Origin: Mus musculus
Taxonomy: Eukaryota > Chordata > Mammalia > Rodentia > Muridae
DNA length: 64,000 nucleotides
Assembly: GCF_000001635.26 (NCBI RefSeq)
Contig: NC_000072.6
Location: 37,011,312-37,075,311 of the forward strand
Direction: 5' to 3'
Part shown: positions 36,429 to 46,934 of the stretch, piece after piece
How the letters are laid out: every line of letters begins with the position of its first letter
Position numbering within the stretch: position 1 is the stretch's first letter
Made by a program: the position numbers and the translations under genes
Notes under the pieces: model-generated
The model's database searches: none
Told to the model about the DNA's origin: nothing
Seen by the model: only the letters and a program-made list of their open reading frames with translations

Positions 36429-36808
36429 TGGCAGTAGTATATTTGTTTTTATGTACTGGGTGTTTTAACATAATTTTGATTAATAAACAACAGCTATGAA
36501 GGGGTAAGTGGAAATATGTCAGCTAGTATTTGAAAAAAGGGATTTAGCCATCTGTGAAAATCTTTATCCAGTGACAGCAGTGTCCTTCCTCTGCAACAGA
36601 ACACGGTGCAGTATCGTAGACATAAAGGCTGAGTGCTTCCCTGGAGGACTGGAAAGTCCTTCTCAGCCTCGGGGCTCATGACTCTCATCAGACAGGCATT
36701 CATTTGAGAGGACAGGAGAGACTGGGGCTGAAGATAAAACTCCCCCAGGGACCCAGTCAGGAAGATAGATGGGTAAGGGAGAGGACAGATTCTCTCTCAA
36801 GGACCTAC

Positions 36809-36869
36809 CGTTCCATCCCCACCGCAGGCCAGAATTCTCAGATTTGGTACCTTCCTGTACATCTCCAGC
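36809..36869 (-). CDS. Dgki: Dgki exon f: ATP-binding GGDGT motif
   Basis: 61 bp. The first G completes the split Ala codon; the exon ends in phase 0 after ACG; donor gtaggt. It reads LEMYRKVPNLRILACGGDGT. GGDGT is the glycine-rich nucleotide-binding motif of diacylglycerol kinases; changing its second Gly abolishes activity in family members studied. The intron falls exactly after this motif, with VGW starting the next exon. This is one of the shortest exons here, and skipping it shifts the frame. It sits between two B1 SINEs in opposite orientation (35707-35858 + and 37889-38058 -), about 0.95 and 1.0 kb away. Its 3' intron is the longest in the window, 13.4 kb. Confidence 0.95.
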
Positions 36870-37888
36870 CTGGAAAGGGAATGGAAGACAAGGTAAGCAC
36901 ACGGTTCTCTGTAGAGAGGAACTTCGGGACAAATGCACGGGGACTCCCCACAGAGAACATTCCTGATCCTTCACTGCCCACAGAGCCAAGGCAAACTGAC
37001 TCCTGCCACTGAGTCAGAAACCACATGTCTCGGTCTCAGGTGGTCCATGACCAACACAGGATGGGAGAATTCCCATAATTCCCCATCCTCTCAACCCACA
37101 TTATATTGTTGTCTAGGTTACTTCCTTTCTTCTTTTCCATTTTCTGTCACTCGCTCCTTTTTCAGGGGCGGGGTTGGGGAAGGGGCTGATGATAATCAGT
37201 AATCTTTATGTTTCCTCCTTATTTCATTTTGATTAGCTTTCCCTGAGTCTGTTTACCTTTCAAATCTATACTTCTCACTCTCAACCCTTGAAAAACTGAA
37301 AGCTGAGAAAGACAGAGAAGACTGGCCACGGCCATTACTACAGTGAGCGTGAGTCTACCTTAGCTTGCCTGCTCAGTCTTTCCTCTACCCTCAGGCTGAG
37401 GTGGGGGAAACCCACTGGCGTCTTTTTACTTTGAATGTGCCTGTTTGGGGGTCAGATCATTTCATCTTTCTGCTCGGTTTCCAGAGAACACAGCCATTCT
37501 GCCTTGCAAAGCTTCCTGCTGAGGGCTGGCCTTGGTAGCTCAGCTCCAGAAACCCACCATCTACTTACACGTAATAAATGGTGTAGGTTTTCCTGAAAAT
37601 ACTTCTCGCCTTGCTATGATCCTAATGAACCCTCTATGTAAAGTCTAACTTAAGAGATTGAAAAATATTAATAAATATCAAATCCAAAGACCACAAGCCA
37701 ATGAGGCACATAAAGAAACATTAAAATAAAGAAGTCTCATAGCAGACCTTGGTGGTGAAGAAATTCGGAGAAGGAAACATTAGAAATTTGGTTTATAGTC
37801 ATTATTTCCTTACATGTTTAAAATATCTAATTTACTCATTTTATACAGGAATACCATTCCCTAGAAACCATCCATATTAACATCTCTT

Positions 37889-38058
37889 TTTGTTTGTTTG
37901 TTTGTTTGTTTTTTTGGTTTTTTGAGACAGGGTTTCTCTGTATAGCCCTGGCTGTCCTGGAACTCACTCTGTAGACCAGGCTGGCCTCGAACTCAGAAAT
38001 CCGCTTGCCTCTGCCTCCCAAGTGCTGGGATTAAAGGTGTGCGCCACCACGAACTGCT
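37889..38058 (-). mobile_element. B1 SINE
   Basis: Full-length reverse B1, low divergence. Target duplications ccatattaacatctctt (37872-37888) and ccatattgacatctctt (38059-38075) differ at one base. 1.0 kb from exon f. Confidence 0.97.
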
Positions 38059-38339
38059 CCATATTGACATCTCTTTCACACTGACATCAATACTTATTAA
38101 AAAACCTGCTAACTCAAATGTCATCTGAACTAACTCAGTAATGCAATGGATTTAAGACCGTGAATCACACAGGAAGAGAAATGCCCCGTTCTTTGTTATT
38201 ACACTGGGTCATGTACATCTAGACTTTATTTTCAACACTTCCAACTAAACACAGAAATCCAGAAAGGGGACAGAACAGAAATTGAAATGCCTGCCTCACT
38301 GAACTGCAGCATCCGAAGCTATGATTAGTTCATCTCCAT

Positions 38340-38436
38340 ATCTCCACCCCCTCTCCCTCCCTTCTGATTCCCTCCCTTCCTCTCTCTCTCCCTCCATCTT
38401 TCCCTCTCTCTCTTCTTTCTTCTCCTTTCTCCCATA
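38340..38436. repeat. CT-rich tract
   Basis: Almost pure pyrimidine for about 95 bp, with several mirror-like blocks of ctccctccc and tctctctc. The long open frames here are composition artefacts. Confidence 0.9.
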
Positions 38437-38858
38437 TCCCCAGATACACATTCTGGATGCATTCATACACACATGGTCTCTCCAGAATGAAAGTTTATGC
38501 AAACATTTCATGACCCTTTGGGTTATAAACTCACATTTCTGTTTAAGCATGTCTCCAAAATCAGACACGCATAACCAGACCAGACAAGCAAGAAGTCCTT
38601 TCTCATTCCCTGGCTTTCTGAGAATGCGCTTCAGTCCTGCATACAGCAGGCACTGATCCAACAATTTGGTGGAAACAAATGCAAAGACAGCATGGGGGGG
38701 TGCATCAGGAGGTTTCAAGAAGAGCAAAATGCAGGTAAGAAAGTCAATGAAAGACAAACAGAAAAGACTTCACCAAGACATCAGATAATAAATAGCCTTG
38801 ACCCCAATTCCAATGGTCCATATTATGGCCATATTACGGAGGATGTTTCCAGACTTAC

Positions 38859-38941
38859 GCATCTTTTGGCCCTTCCTGAGAAAGATCAAAGACTTGCCGT
38901 GGATTCAGGTACCACATAAACATCTGTAGGACTTTGGTTCC
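38859..38941 (-). CDS. Dgki: Dgki exon e: catalytic domain
   Basis: 83 bp, entering in phase 0 and leaving two bases of an Ala codon (GC) that the next exon completes; donor gtaagt. It reads GTKVLQMFMWYLNPRQVFDL then SQEGPKDA. The segment continues the NPKSGGNQ-GTK turn and the helix of the catalytic fold; NPRQVFDLSQ-GPK is highly typical of DGKs. It is flanked by a 7.1-kb intron on its 5' side and a 2.0-kb intron on its 3' side. Loss of this exon alone would shift the frame, so it must be constitutive for an active enzyme. Confidence 0.95.
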
Positions 38942-38989
38942 CTATAAAGGAATAAACAAGCAAATAAACAAAAGGCATTTTTCCCACCT

Positions 38990-39015
38990 AAATAATGATA
39001 ATAATAATAAATAAG
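38990..39015. repeat. ATA simple repeat
   Basis: Short (ATA)n run, aatgataataataataaata. Confidence 0.85.
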
Positions 39016-39045
39016 AACAGACTCATTCTCTCTTAAATCATAATT

Positions 39046-39222
39046 AAGTGGACTGGAGAGATGGCACAGGGCTTCAGAGTGCATAGCACTCCTGTAGACT
39101 GTCCCAAATCCATCCCTAGTGCTTGCAATGGCAGCTCATAACTGCACGTAACTCAAGCTCTGCAAAGACGACCTGATGCCTGTGGCCTTAGTATGTACAC
39201 ACACACACACACACACACACTA
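39046..39222 (+). mobile_element. B3-type SINE with AC tail
   Basis: ggactggagagatggcacag, agtgcttgcaatggcagctc and gacctgatgcctgtggcctt, then (AC)12 at 39197-39220. Confidence 0.85.
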
Positions 39223-39675
39223 AAATCAGGCAAATCCTTTAAATAATATTTGACTACAAACCATAGGGAATGGTAGTAAAAGTCGTAAGCTTTGATTGTA
39301 TGTATATACACACATATCCCTGGACTGGGTATATGCCCAGGTGAGATGGGTGTCTAACCTGAGTAGTTCCATTAGACTTACTGTGTGTTCTCTTTAATAT
39401 GGAATGGAGAGAGAGCCCACTTCTGTAAGGCTCGATTGCGTTAATGTGTGGTGTGTGCTTAACAGTATTTATGAGGTTGACATCATTTTGTAATGATGAA
39501 AAGTTTATATAGAAAGTGGCCAGGCTATGTCATTTAACATTGGTTTTTACTTTGTCTGAACACAGAAAAACAGGCAATATTCATTCATTGTAGTTTTATT
39601 GAAATAACTTTTCTCACTGATGAAGACAAAATGGAAGTATAAATATATTTCATATATAAACATTTTCTGTTTGTC

Positions 39676-39785
39676 TGGCATGGTGACCCAGGCCCATAAT
39701 ACTAGCATTCAAGATACAGAGACAAACGGCTGTGAATTCAAATAGTTTGGATTATACAGTAACAGCCTGTATCAAGAATAAAATT
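39676..39785 (+). mobile_element. Old B1-like (PB1-type) SINE
   Basis: tctggcatggtgacccaggc, ccataatactagcattcaag and gctgtgaattcaaat follow the B1 backbone at high divergence. Confidence 0.6.
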
Positions 39786-40122
39786 GTCATATATACAAAT
39801 AGAAATAAACTTCTACATATAAAAAATATATGCTTTCACTTATACTTTGGCTTCACATAGAAAAATTATTTCAATAAACTCACAGATAGCTAATATTACC
39901 CATAAATTCATATCGTATGTGGAAAATAATAATCCAAATAATAAAGTTTAAAAATTAATGTTAAGTGACATAGTCTGGCTCATCAGCTAATACTGTCATA
40001 TCCTATTTTAGCTCTTTCTGTTGTGCATGCCTGTGCTAGCTTAAGCCAGCCCTTCCTCAGGCACCCAATGTGGTTTTTAAGGAACTGTGGTATTCATAGA
40101 GATAATGTGATAGACAAAGGGT

Positions 40123-40206
40123 AGTTTAGGAAATGCTTCTTAAAGTTTACAGGGTGGGGGGAGCAAATAATATTTTTAAGTTTAGGAGATGCTTCTTAAA
40201 GTTTAT
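40123..40206. repeat. Local direct duplication, spacing 55 bp
   Basis: agtttaggaaatgcttctta followed by aagttta recurs 55 bp later with one change (aggagatg). Confidence 0.85.
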
Positions 40207-41516
40207 TGAAGGAAAAAAAAGAAACAGATGACATATTTGAATTAATATCAACAGAGCTTTAAACTTGAGCAAACGGAGTCATTTTTATCAACCACAGCAA
40301 GTAATGGCTTGATCATTTGATAAGCTTGTCAAGTACAATACTGTTCCTTTAGCAGAGCAATGATCGGTTCAAAAACCATTCCTGTTTGCCTAACTGGTCT
40401 GCGTGTGGAAGGGCTGTCCCAGCCAAGAACCCAGGGGTGAGGACAAGGGGCTTGTTCTGTGTGGTGGGGAGCACTTAGCTTCTGGCACAGGTGCAGTATG
40501 TAAATGAAAAGGGACTGTCCAGGGAGATTAGGGAATCAACTGACTGATAACAGTTAAGCACCTAGCACAGCATGTGGCCAAGAAGAGACCTTCGTACTTG
40601 CTGTTCCGTTCTTCTCTGCTCTTTGTACATCCATTTGTTCAATTACACTGCTGCCTGTGGTCAGATGTGCCTGGTAATTATCTCACTACTGTGAGGGATG
40701 CTACAGGAGCCAGTGCAGGTCTTTTGTTCCTCCGATTCCCCCAAAGCTGTAATCTAAAAGTTCCACCTTATCGCATGCCTGCTGCAATGTTAGGAATAAC
40801 ATTTCATTCTTAATTATCAGAACACCTCCTTTGGCCTCACCAAATGAAATACTTTGCTCCTGGTCAATCACAAACATGGATTTAAGGACATTATGCCAGC
40901 AACATGAATGGCATTTTCTTTCTTTCCATCCTGAGCCTCGATACCAATTGCATTCGGGATTATTTTGATCACACTGTACATTAAATAGGAAACATAAACA
41001 TCACTTTAATGACCAACTACTTTATACAACATATCCCACTGGCTGGACAGAAAGTTGCTTTTTCTATCTTAGATTCATTCCTAAAGCAGTCTGAAAGGCT
41101 GATGTTAATTACAAATTCCCACCTCTGCTACGTAAGAACACACATCATGATTTCAGCTTCTCCTATTATGCAGACAATGTGAGATAATTAACATCTTTCG
41201 AGAAAGGAAAATATAAAGTGCAGAAAGGTTAGTTTGTTCAACCTAAAGTTTCTGTAAAAGGTTTGATCAGCTGCATGGTTTCAGTTTTGCTCGTTTTAAA
41301 CTTGTGTTCACTGGAACTCCTAATATCTTAATGTATCCTTCCAACAAGGAATGTCAACAAAGCCTGGCAAGTTGTTCCTTCTGTGCCCCCCAAAGAGTTT
41401 GTTCTCGGCTCAGTCTATTGGGCCAGCAGCCCTGGACTTGAGCAGAAATAACCTATGCAACAGTGCTTGGTTTCTTCTAAGCAGGAGTAGACTTAACATC
41501 CATTAAACAGTGGTGC

Positions 41517-41760
41517 AGGGTTGGAGAGGGAATAAAGAACTGGCTATGGAAGGATCAAGATGCTGAGTTTTAATCCCCAGCACACACTTAAAAAGACAGG
41601 CACACACCTAGAACCTCAACACCGGGGAGGTAGAGACAGCCACACTCCTGGAGCTTGCTGGCCACCCAGTCCAGACAAATTAGTGAGCTCCAAGTTCAGT
41701 CAGGGACTCTGCTATCAAAGAAAGACCAAGGAAAGTGACTGAGGAAGCCATCAAATACGT
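41517..41760 (+). mobile_element. RSINE1-like SINE
   Basis: gagttttaatccccagcaca, cacacctagaacctcaacac, ggagcttgctggccacccag and gactgaggaagccatcaaat keep the RSINE1 order. The tail has expanded into the two microsatellites that follow. Confidence 0.7.
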
Positions 41761-41860
<100 letters not shown>

Positions 41861-43270
41861 CATTTCCATAATATGGTATGAAAAGAATTTGAACAAAATC
41901 ATTTCTTTAAAGCAACCCAGGTGAGTGGGGCATGCAAGCTAGACGCTCGTAAAGTTAAACACTCACACATTTAAATAAGACCTACCAAACTGCCTCTAAC
42001 ACTGAGATAAGCTACTTTAGTGCTCTCCCAGAGTCAATGAATGAAATGGGGGTTACTGGTCACACAAATGGGATACACTGGAAAGGAGTCATGAAATCTA
42101 CTCAGTCATTTACACAACTGTCACCAGCAAGCACGTGACAGTTCTCATATGCTGCATGCCAAACATAAGGCCTGCAGCTTTTATACCCATGTCTGGTTTT
42201 CTTGAATGGGAGTTGGGGGGTGGGGACAGTGCTCATGAATTCCTGTTCCATTCCCAGGTATAATAACTTACTGACTATTGAACAATGTAGAGATCATGTG
42301 ATTGGGTACTCTTGACTGGGTACCCTTGGGAGTCTTGCCAGGGCCCTCATTAATTACTTACTAACCCTGGGCTGTCTCTCCAAACCAATCTGACCCTTAG
42401 AAGCCTAAATTTGTAGAAAACAATAAAGTTGTATTTAGCTCCAGACTAAAACGTTTTCAGCACTTCAAAATCTAATGCCTGCACTGAGGCAATGCAAGTA
42501 TTTCAGAGACAGTTTATGGAATTTGTTTCTCAGTCAGAGTCTTTCATCTGTTCCCTACGTCTCTATTGATATACTTGGCCCTGACTTAAGAGGGTGGCTA
42601 TCTGGGGGACACTGGTTCACAGAGAGTGGCATAAACTCAGCCAACATAAATCTATCCACCAGCAGCTTCCCACTCATGTCAGTACCCAGAGCTCCGGTCT
42701 AAGAATGTAGTTTCCTCCACACATCTGCCTTGGAACTCCATACTGGACAGTGTGAGCAGAGAATCCCTTGACTCTCAGGACTGCATAGACCCATTCTAGT
42801 GGTTAACATCTGCGCATCTGTGAATTTATATGAGGTAACATGAGAAAGAGTCTCTGGACTCAGTAAACAGCGGAGGTATGTCATAGGAGTGAGATGCGCC
42901 CAGCCTTCCCAACTTCCCACACAGAGGAGGGGATTGTGATGGAGAAAACTTTTCATCCTACCTTCCGTCTCCCTCCCACAGGGAGAGAGAGTACTTCAAA
43001 GCTGATATTTTAATGCCTGGACCCAATACCTTTCTCCTCAAATATTTCTGGTGGCAACAGTACAACCGGTGTCTAAACCTTTACTGAATACCAGTGTCAT
43101 GTGTACACGGATGGGGCAGGATAAATAGAAACAACTAGTGTGAAGTTTAAATGGAAGTGTTGTTTAACAGAAACAGCCCTGGAGTATGTTTAGCCCAATA
43201 TAATCCTTCAAAATATTGAATTTTTTTTTTCAAGTCTAAATGAGGGAACAAGAGACAGTTTTCCTCCTCA

Positions 43271-43284
43271 CCACTAGATGGCGA
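43271..43284 (+). promoter_or_regulatory. CTCF-type motif
   Basis: CCACTAGATGGCGA on the plus strand, 13 of 14 core positions; outside recognised SINEs. Confidence 0.5.
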
Positions 43285-43447
43285 TATCATCTAGTTGTTT
43301 ACTTCAGACTAATGCAAGTTTAAAAGTGGTTTTGGAGCCTGCTCTTCAGAGAGGAAATGAGTCAGAGGAGTAAGACGAGTGAAATATTGTTAAACTACAA
43401 AAATCAGAATATGCCCACCCATCTTAGGAAGCCCTGGTCGGGCAGCT

Positions 43448-43505
43448 AGATCTATCTCCTAGCAGAGGCATCATCGAGATCTATCTCCTAGCAGATACAG
43501 CATCG
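43448..43505. repeat. 29-bp tandem repeat, two units
   Basis: Units start agatctatctcctagcag and end catcg; they differ at a few positions near the centre. Confidence 0.9.
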
Positions 43506-44439
43506 AGAACATGTGAGGAATGAGAGGTCCTACCTGGATACTCCTGGCCATCAAGACTTACTGAGATGTCCCCTCTGCCTTAACAGGCTTCCAGGAGACT
43601 ATCTGCACACTAAAATTAGCCATGTCACCTTGCTGTTGCTGTTCATAAACAAAAAGAATTCGAAAACCAAAATACTTAAATACAGTTTCCATGGCACAAA
43701 CCCAAGTTTTAAGGCATTTTTAAACGGGCTGGACACCTTTATCCAATCACATTTCCTTTTTTTTTTTCTGCATGTTCCCTTCACAGCAGTGTCATCGAAA
43801 CACGGAACATGCATCGTAGCATCTGCTCTGATGTTTGTATCTCTCACTGTACAATTGTTAGTTTACTATGCTCCATGCTCTCAAAATTCCCCCAGTACTC
43901 TGACACCTACACTCAGAGAGAACACAAGCCCAGAGAACATGACCTCTATCATCCCTGAGAGACCGGTGCACCTCAGGGCCTTAGAACACAGTGAGAGGGT
44001 GACTGATTTTGAAAGTGGTTTAAAAAGGCACCGGTGAGCCTTGAAGGATGACCAGAAATTTCCCGTGTCAGAGAAAAGAGGGGACTTTCCTCTCAGATTC
44101 CCTCTCCGAGTAGTTACACAGAACCCCTCTTCCGGGTCTAATGTGCTCAGTTTGGAAGACAAGACAAATGTCACCTAATTTACCCACCCTCACCCCAGCC
44201 CCACTGACTCCTTTCCTGTCCCTAAGAAAAAAGATTTCCTCCAAATTCACTTAGCTTTGATCTGTGAGTCCTCTGTGAACTGAGAAGCAGTCTTTAGATA
44301 ACGTCTGAAGCCTTCTGTCATTATTAATTCACAGAGACTGGAACAGGAACAGGGCTGTACAGTGGCTTGCAAGCCTCACAAAGGAAAGGAAAACCGAAAA
44401 GCACATACAGAGGAGGGGGTAGCGTGATCAATGAACCCA

Positions 44440-44640
44440 CTTCAGGGCTGGGGTGCAGCTCAGCTGGTGGAGTGCTTGCCAGTACACATGAAACCTTGGG
44501 TTGTATTAACTGGGCCTAGTGGCACATGATGTAATCCTCAGAAGGGAGAGGGTCATGTGTTCAAGTTATTCTTGACTATCCGGGGAGCTCAAAGCCAGCT
44601 TGGGCTACTCAAAAACCATGAGTTATGTAGGGAGAGCCCT
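44440..44640 (+). mobile_element. B4 SINE
   Basis: An ID-like head (ggctggggtgcagctcagct, ggtggagtgcttgcc) joined to a B1-like part (ctgggcctagtggcacatga, tgtaatcctcagaaggga, ccagcttgggctactc). Confidence 0.75.
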
Positions 44641-45103
44641 GATACAATTTAGTAGATGGTAACTAGCCTGCAGTGCTCAGACTACCAAACCCAGGAAACT
44701 GATTGCAAATACTTTGATCATTTTCTGGATTTTCAACTGCATCACCCTTGTTAGGCTACAAGGAGGCCAGTCCTTGAGTGGGTGTGTCAGGGGAAACTGA
44801 ACATCAACCCTAAGAAACCCTTCACTAGGTTCTTCTCCAGTATTACAGTAGAACCACACCTTAGACGAGGAAGGACATCACCACTCACAGACAGGAAAGT
44901 GAAGGGTGCAGAAAATACATTGTTTGTTAGAATAGCGGTTTTCCCTGTTCTCCATAGTACTGAAATTGGTTTTTAACCTTTTGAGTGATCAGGCGTCTTG
45001 AAGAAGGAGGAGACCAGAGGTTTCTTTGAAACCATAGGCTCTCCTGCGACAAGTTACCCTGTAACCAGTTCATCCTGAGAAATGACCATGATTTTAGCAA
45101 TGG

Positions 45104-45111
45104 TGACGTCA
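45104..45111. promoter_or_regulatory. Perfect CRE palindrome TGACGTCA
   Basis: Second full CREB/ATF octamer in the window, in ggtgacgtcattt, outside recognised repeats. Function unproven. Confidence 0.4.
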
Positions 45112-46050
45112 TTTGGAAGACTCAGACAAAACCCTAATGACATGACATCTTTCATCATGTAGGCCATCAAAGAAGCTCAGATCTCTACTTGTTAATAGTG
45201 AAACTTCAAAGAGTCTTTTCTCAAAGGGTAAAGTGTACACTTAATGGTCAGAAAAAAGATAAGTTCTGCATCCAAATTCCCAAGAAAATAATGGAAAATC
45301 AAAGCCCACAGAAGAGCCTTAACAGGAAGCCCCGGGAAGCAGGACGAGAAATGAATCAAAAGATAAAAGACTGTATTACAGAGAAAACCAATGGTGGCCT
45401 CACAGAGTGAGGTTGCTGTGGGATGCCACTATCTTCTGTAAGGACATCTTTGTGTTCTTAACTGGGGTTAATGTTAAGGTACCCTGGAGGAGCTGGACAG
45501 AGAGCAGATGAGATAATGGAGTCTTTAGAAACCGATTGTTTTCTCTGGCCTTGAGGTACTTGTTTACAATCGCTGTGACAAATGAGCTCTCGTTGTTCCT
45601 GTCCCCAGGACAGGGACAAAAGAGTCAGGTTAAACTCTAACAAGAAAAAATAAGGACACGTCGGAAAGATATTCCTAATTATGAAAACTGGGGGGAGAGG
45701 GACACAGGGGCCACTGAACCATTCTGTTGTTCTCCTCTCCTTAGTGTGGCCATTATTGAACACAAATAAGGATTTTCCCTTTCCTCTCCAGTGAAATCTA
45801 TTAACTAAGTGGAACTCTGAAATAATCCTTCTAGAATATCTGTAGAGAAAATGCTAGTCCCAACGTCTTCTGAGTACCTCTGGTCTAGCTGTGCGTGGAA
45901 GGAGAGTGAGAGACTGCAGGCGTTGATTCTGGTCCTGGTTCTGGCAGAGCTCAGATGCCTGGGCTCCTGAGATGCTCTTTCACTCAGTCCTGGGGACTGT
46001 GCCTTTGACGTATCGAGTACTCAACGTGAAACACATGATAAACCACTCAC

Positions 46051-46149
46051 CTGGTTTCCCCCACTCTTTGGGTTCACAAAGACAAGCAAAGGCTTCATGA
46101 GAGGGGAGGAGATGGGCTTGATCACAAAAGGACGGCCTTTGGTTTCCTG
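46051..46149 (-). CDS. Dgki: Dgki exon d: start of DGK catalytic domain
   Basis: 99 bp, 33 codons when the first of two tandem acceptors is used, phase 0 at both ends, donor gtgagt. It reads QETKGRPFVIKPISSPLM then KPLLVFVNPKSGGNQ. The KPLLVFVNPKSGG block is the first beta strand and glycine turn of the diacylglycerol kinase catalytic domain. The 5' border is CAGCAG followed by GAA, so splicing at the second AG would remove the leading Gln codon. The remembered human protein has a Gln here (GMEQENKGR), which supports the first AG as a used site. The intron to exon c is only 493 bp. Confidence 0.96.
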
Positions 46150-46152
46150 CTG
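46147..46152 (-). promoter_or_regulatory. NAGNAG tandem splice acceptor of exon d
   Basis: Read on the minus strand, the acceptor is a pyrimidine-rich tract then CAGCAG then GAAACC. AG at 46151-46150 gives an exon starting with Gln; AG at 46148-46147 gives one lacking it. Both reading frames stay open and the protein differs by one residue between the MARCKS-like segment and the catalytic domain. Both are CAG, the best-scoring trinucleotide, so mixed use is plausible. Confidence 0.8.
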
Positions 46153-46642
46153 GAAGAGGCACAGGCAGCACCATTAGGATAAAGACCCCAGAGAGAACAC
46201 CGTGCAGCCCCTAAGGTCATGAGTCTTATTCCATAGGGCTGAATCTTCATAGCAGTGTGTACACATCTCCTGGAACAAAGCACCTCTAACTATAATTTAG
46301 TCCATAAAACTGAGCTATGCTTTGGATTTCACTCTGCACACTCGAAGCATTCTAGAAGTGTCGGCTCTTATTGCCGTCTCTATCATAAGCATCGTTTTGG
46401 GGGGAGATAATCCAAGTAAGGGCAGATGCTCTGCCTCTGGTACGGCGGGTCAGATTTGACTAACTGATGGATAACTTGATGGAGTTGGAACATGAAGGAT
46501 TCCAACATGCTTAGAATGGCTGAAGGGGGAGGGGAAGGCCTATAGAAGGCACATCACAGCATTAAGTGTGGATCAGCTCCTCTGGCGAAGTAGCCTCTGC
46601 AGAGAAAGCTGTATGTCTCACACATCTCTCTGAAAGACTTAC
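46150..46642 (-). other. Short intron between exons c and d
   Basis: 493 bp, the shortest intron in the window. No repeat recognised. It ends in the tandem CAGCAG acceptor of exon d. Confidence 0.9.
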
Positions 46643-46717
46643 CTCAGTTCCTCTTTTACTGGCTTTCCTTTTAAAACTTGTCCTCTTCTTCTTCCGGTTG
46701 GAAGCCTTCAGGGAGTT
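46643..46717 (-). CDS. Dgki: Dgki exon c: MARCKS-like basic segment / nuclear signal
   Basis: 75 bp, 25 codons, phase 0 at both ends, donor gtaagt. It encodes NSLKASNRKKKRTSFKRK then ASKRGTE. Clusters of lysine and arginine surround serines and a threonine, the pattern of the MARCKS phosphorylation-site domain that marks DGK zeta and iota. In zeta this segment acts as a nuclear localisation signal and is controlled by PKC phosphorylation; the same role in iota is inferred by homology. Because the exon is symmetric and encodes the whole basic patch, skipping it would give an in-frame kinase lacking this signal. A strong CTCF-type motif lies about 200 bp to the 5' side in transcript order, at 46921-46934. 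Confidence 0.95.
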
Positions 46718-46920
46718 CTGTGGGGAAAGGAGGGCGCAGCTCAGCTCGGAGGCAGGTAGCCCTGGCCTCTCCATGCAGAACCATGTAATGTAGAAAGAGG
46801 ACGGCAGCGCATGCTGTTGGCTGCATGCTTCTCATGCTTTGACACTTCCAAGCCACTGCTCATGGGTAAGCCACAGACAGAAACCAGTCGAGTGCTCCAG
46901 AGTGAGCAACTGACTCCCCG

Positions 46921-46934
46921 CCACGAGGGGGCAG
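46921..46934 (+). promoter_or_regulatory. Strong CTCF-type motif
   Basis: CCACGAGGGGGCAG matches 13 of 14 core positions and keeps the full GGGGGC run. It is the best CTCF-like site here, in non-repeat DNA about 200 bp from exon c, and contains a CpG (CGAGG) at which methylation could matter. Confidence 0.6.

Larger units (their letters stand above)
23387..36808 (-). other. Intron between exons f and g (largest)
   Basis: 13.4 kb. From right to left it holds an old L1 ORF2 remnant, a B1, a B2/B3-type SINE, a possible ancient L1-like stretch at 34.0-35.0 kb with a CTCF-type motif at its edge, an RSINE1-like SINE, two transposon-like copies in opposite orientation, a (GGTTT)n tract, a B1, a B3, a CTCF-type motif at 25903 and a B1/ID-like composite. 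The open frame at 26104-26793 (+) also lies here. Confidence 0.8.
36870..38858 (-). other. Intron between exons e and f
   Basis: 2.0 kb holding one B1 on the minus strand with target duplications and a CT-rich tract at 38340-38436. The remainder is unique. Confidence 0.85.

Noticed and set aside
38296..38757. Open frames on both strands around 38.3-38.7 kb (153 and 111 codons)
   Set aside because: They run through a CT-rich tract that is nearly free of stop codons in several frames, with no domain and no splice context.
43448..43505. CRISPR-like repeat
   Set aside because: Two adjacent 29-bp units without spacers in a mammalian intron; a simple tandem duplication.
43513..44037. 174-codon plus-strand open frame
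   Set aside because: No recognisable domain, crosses a T run, and lies antisense within an intron with no supporting signal.
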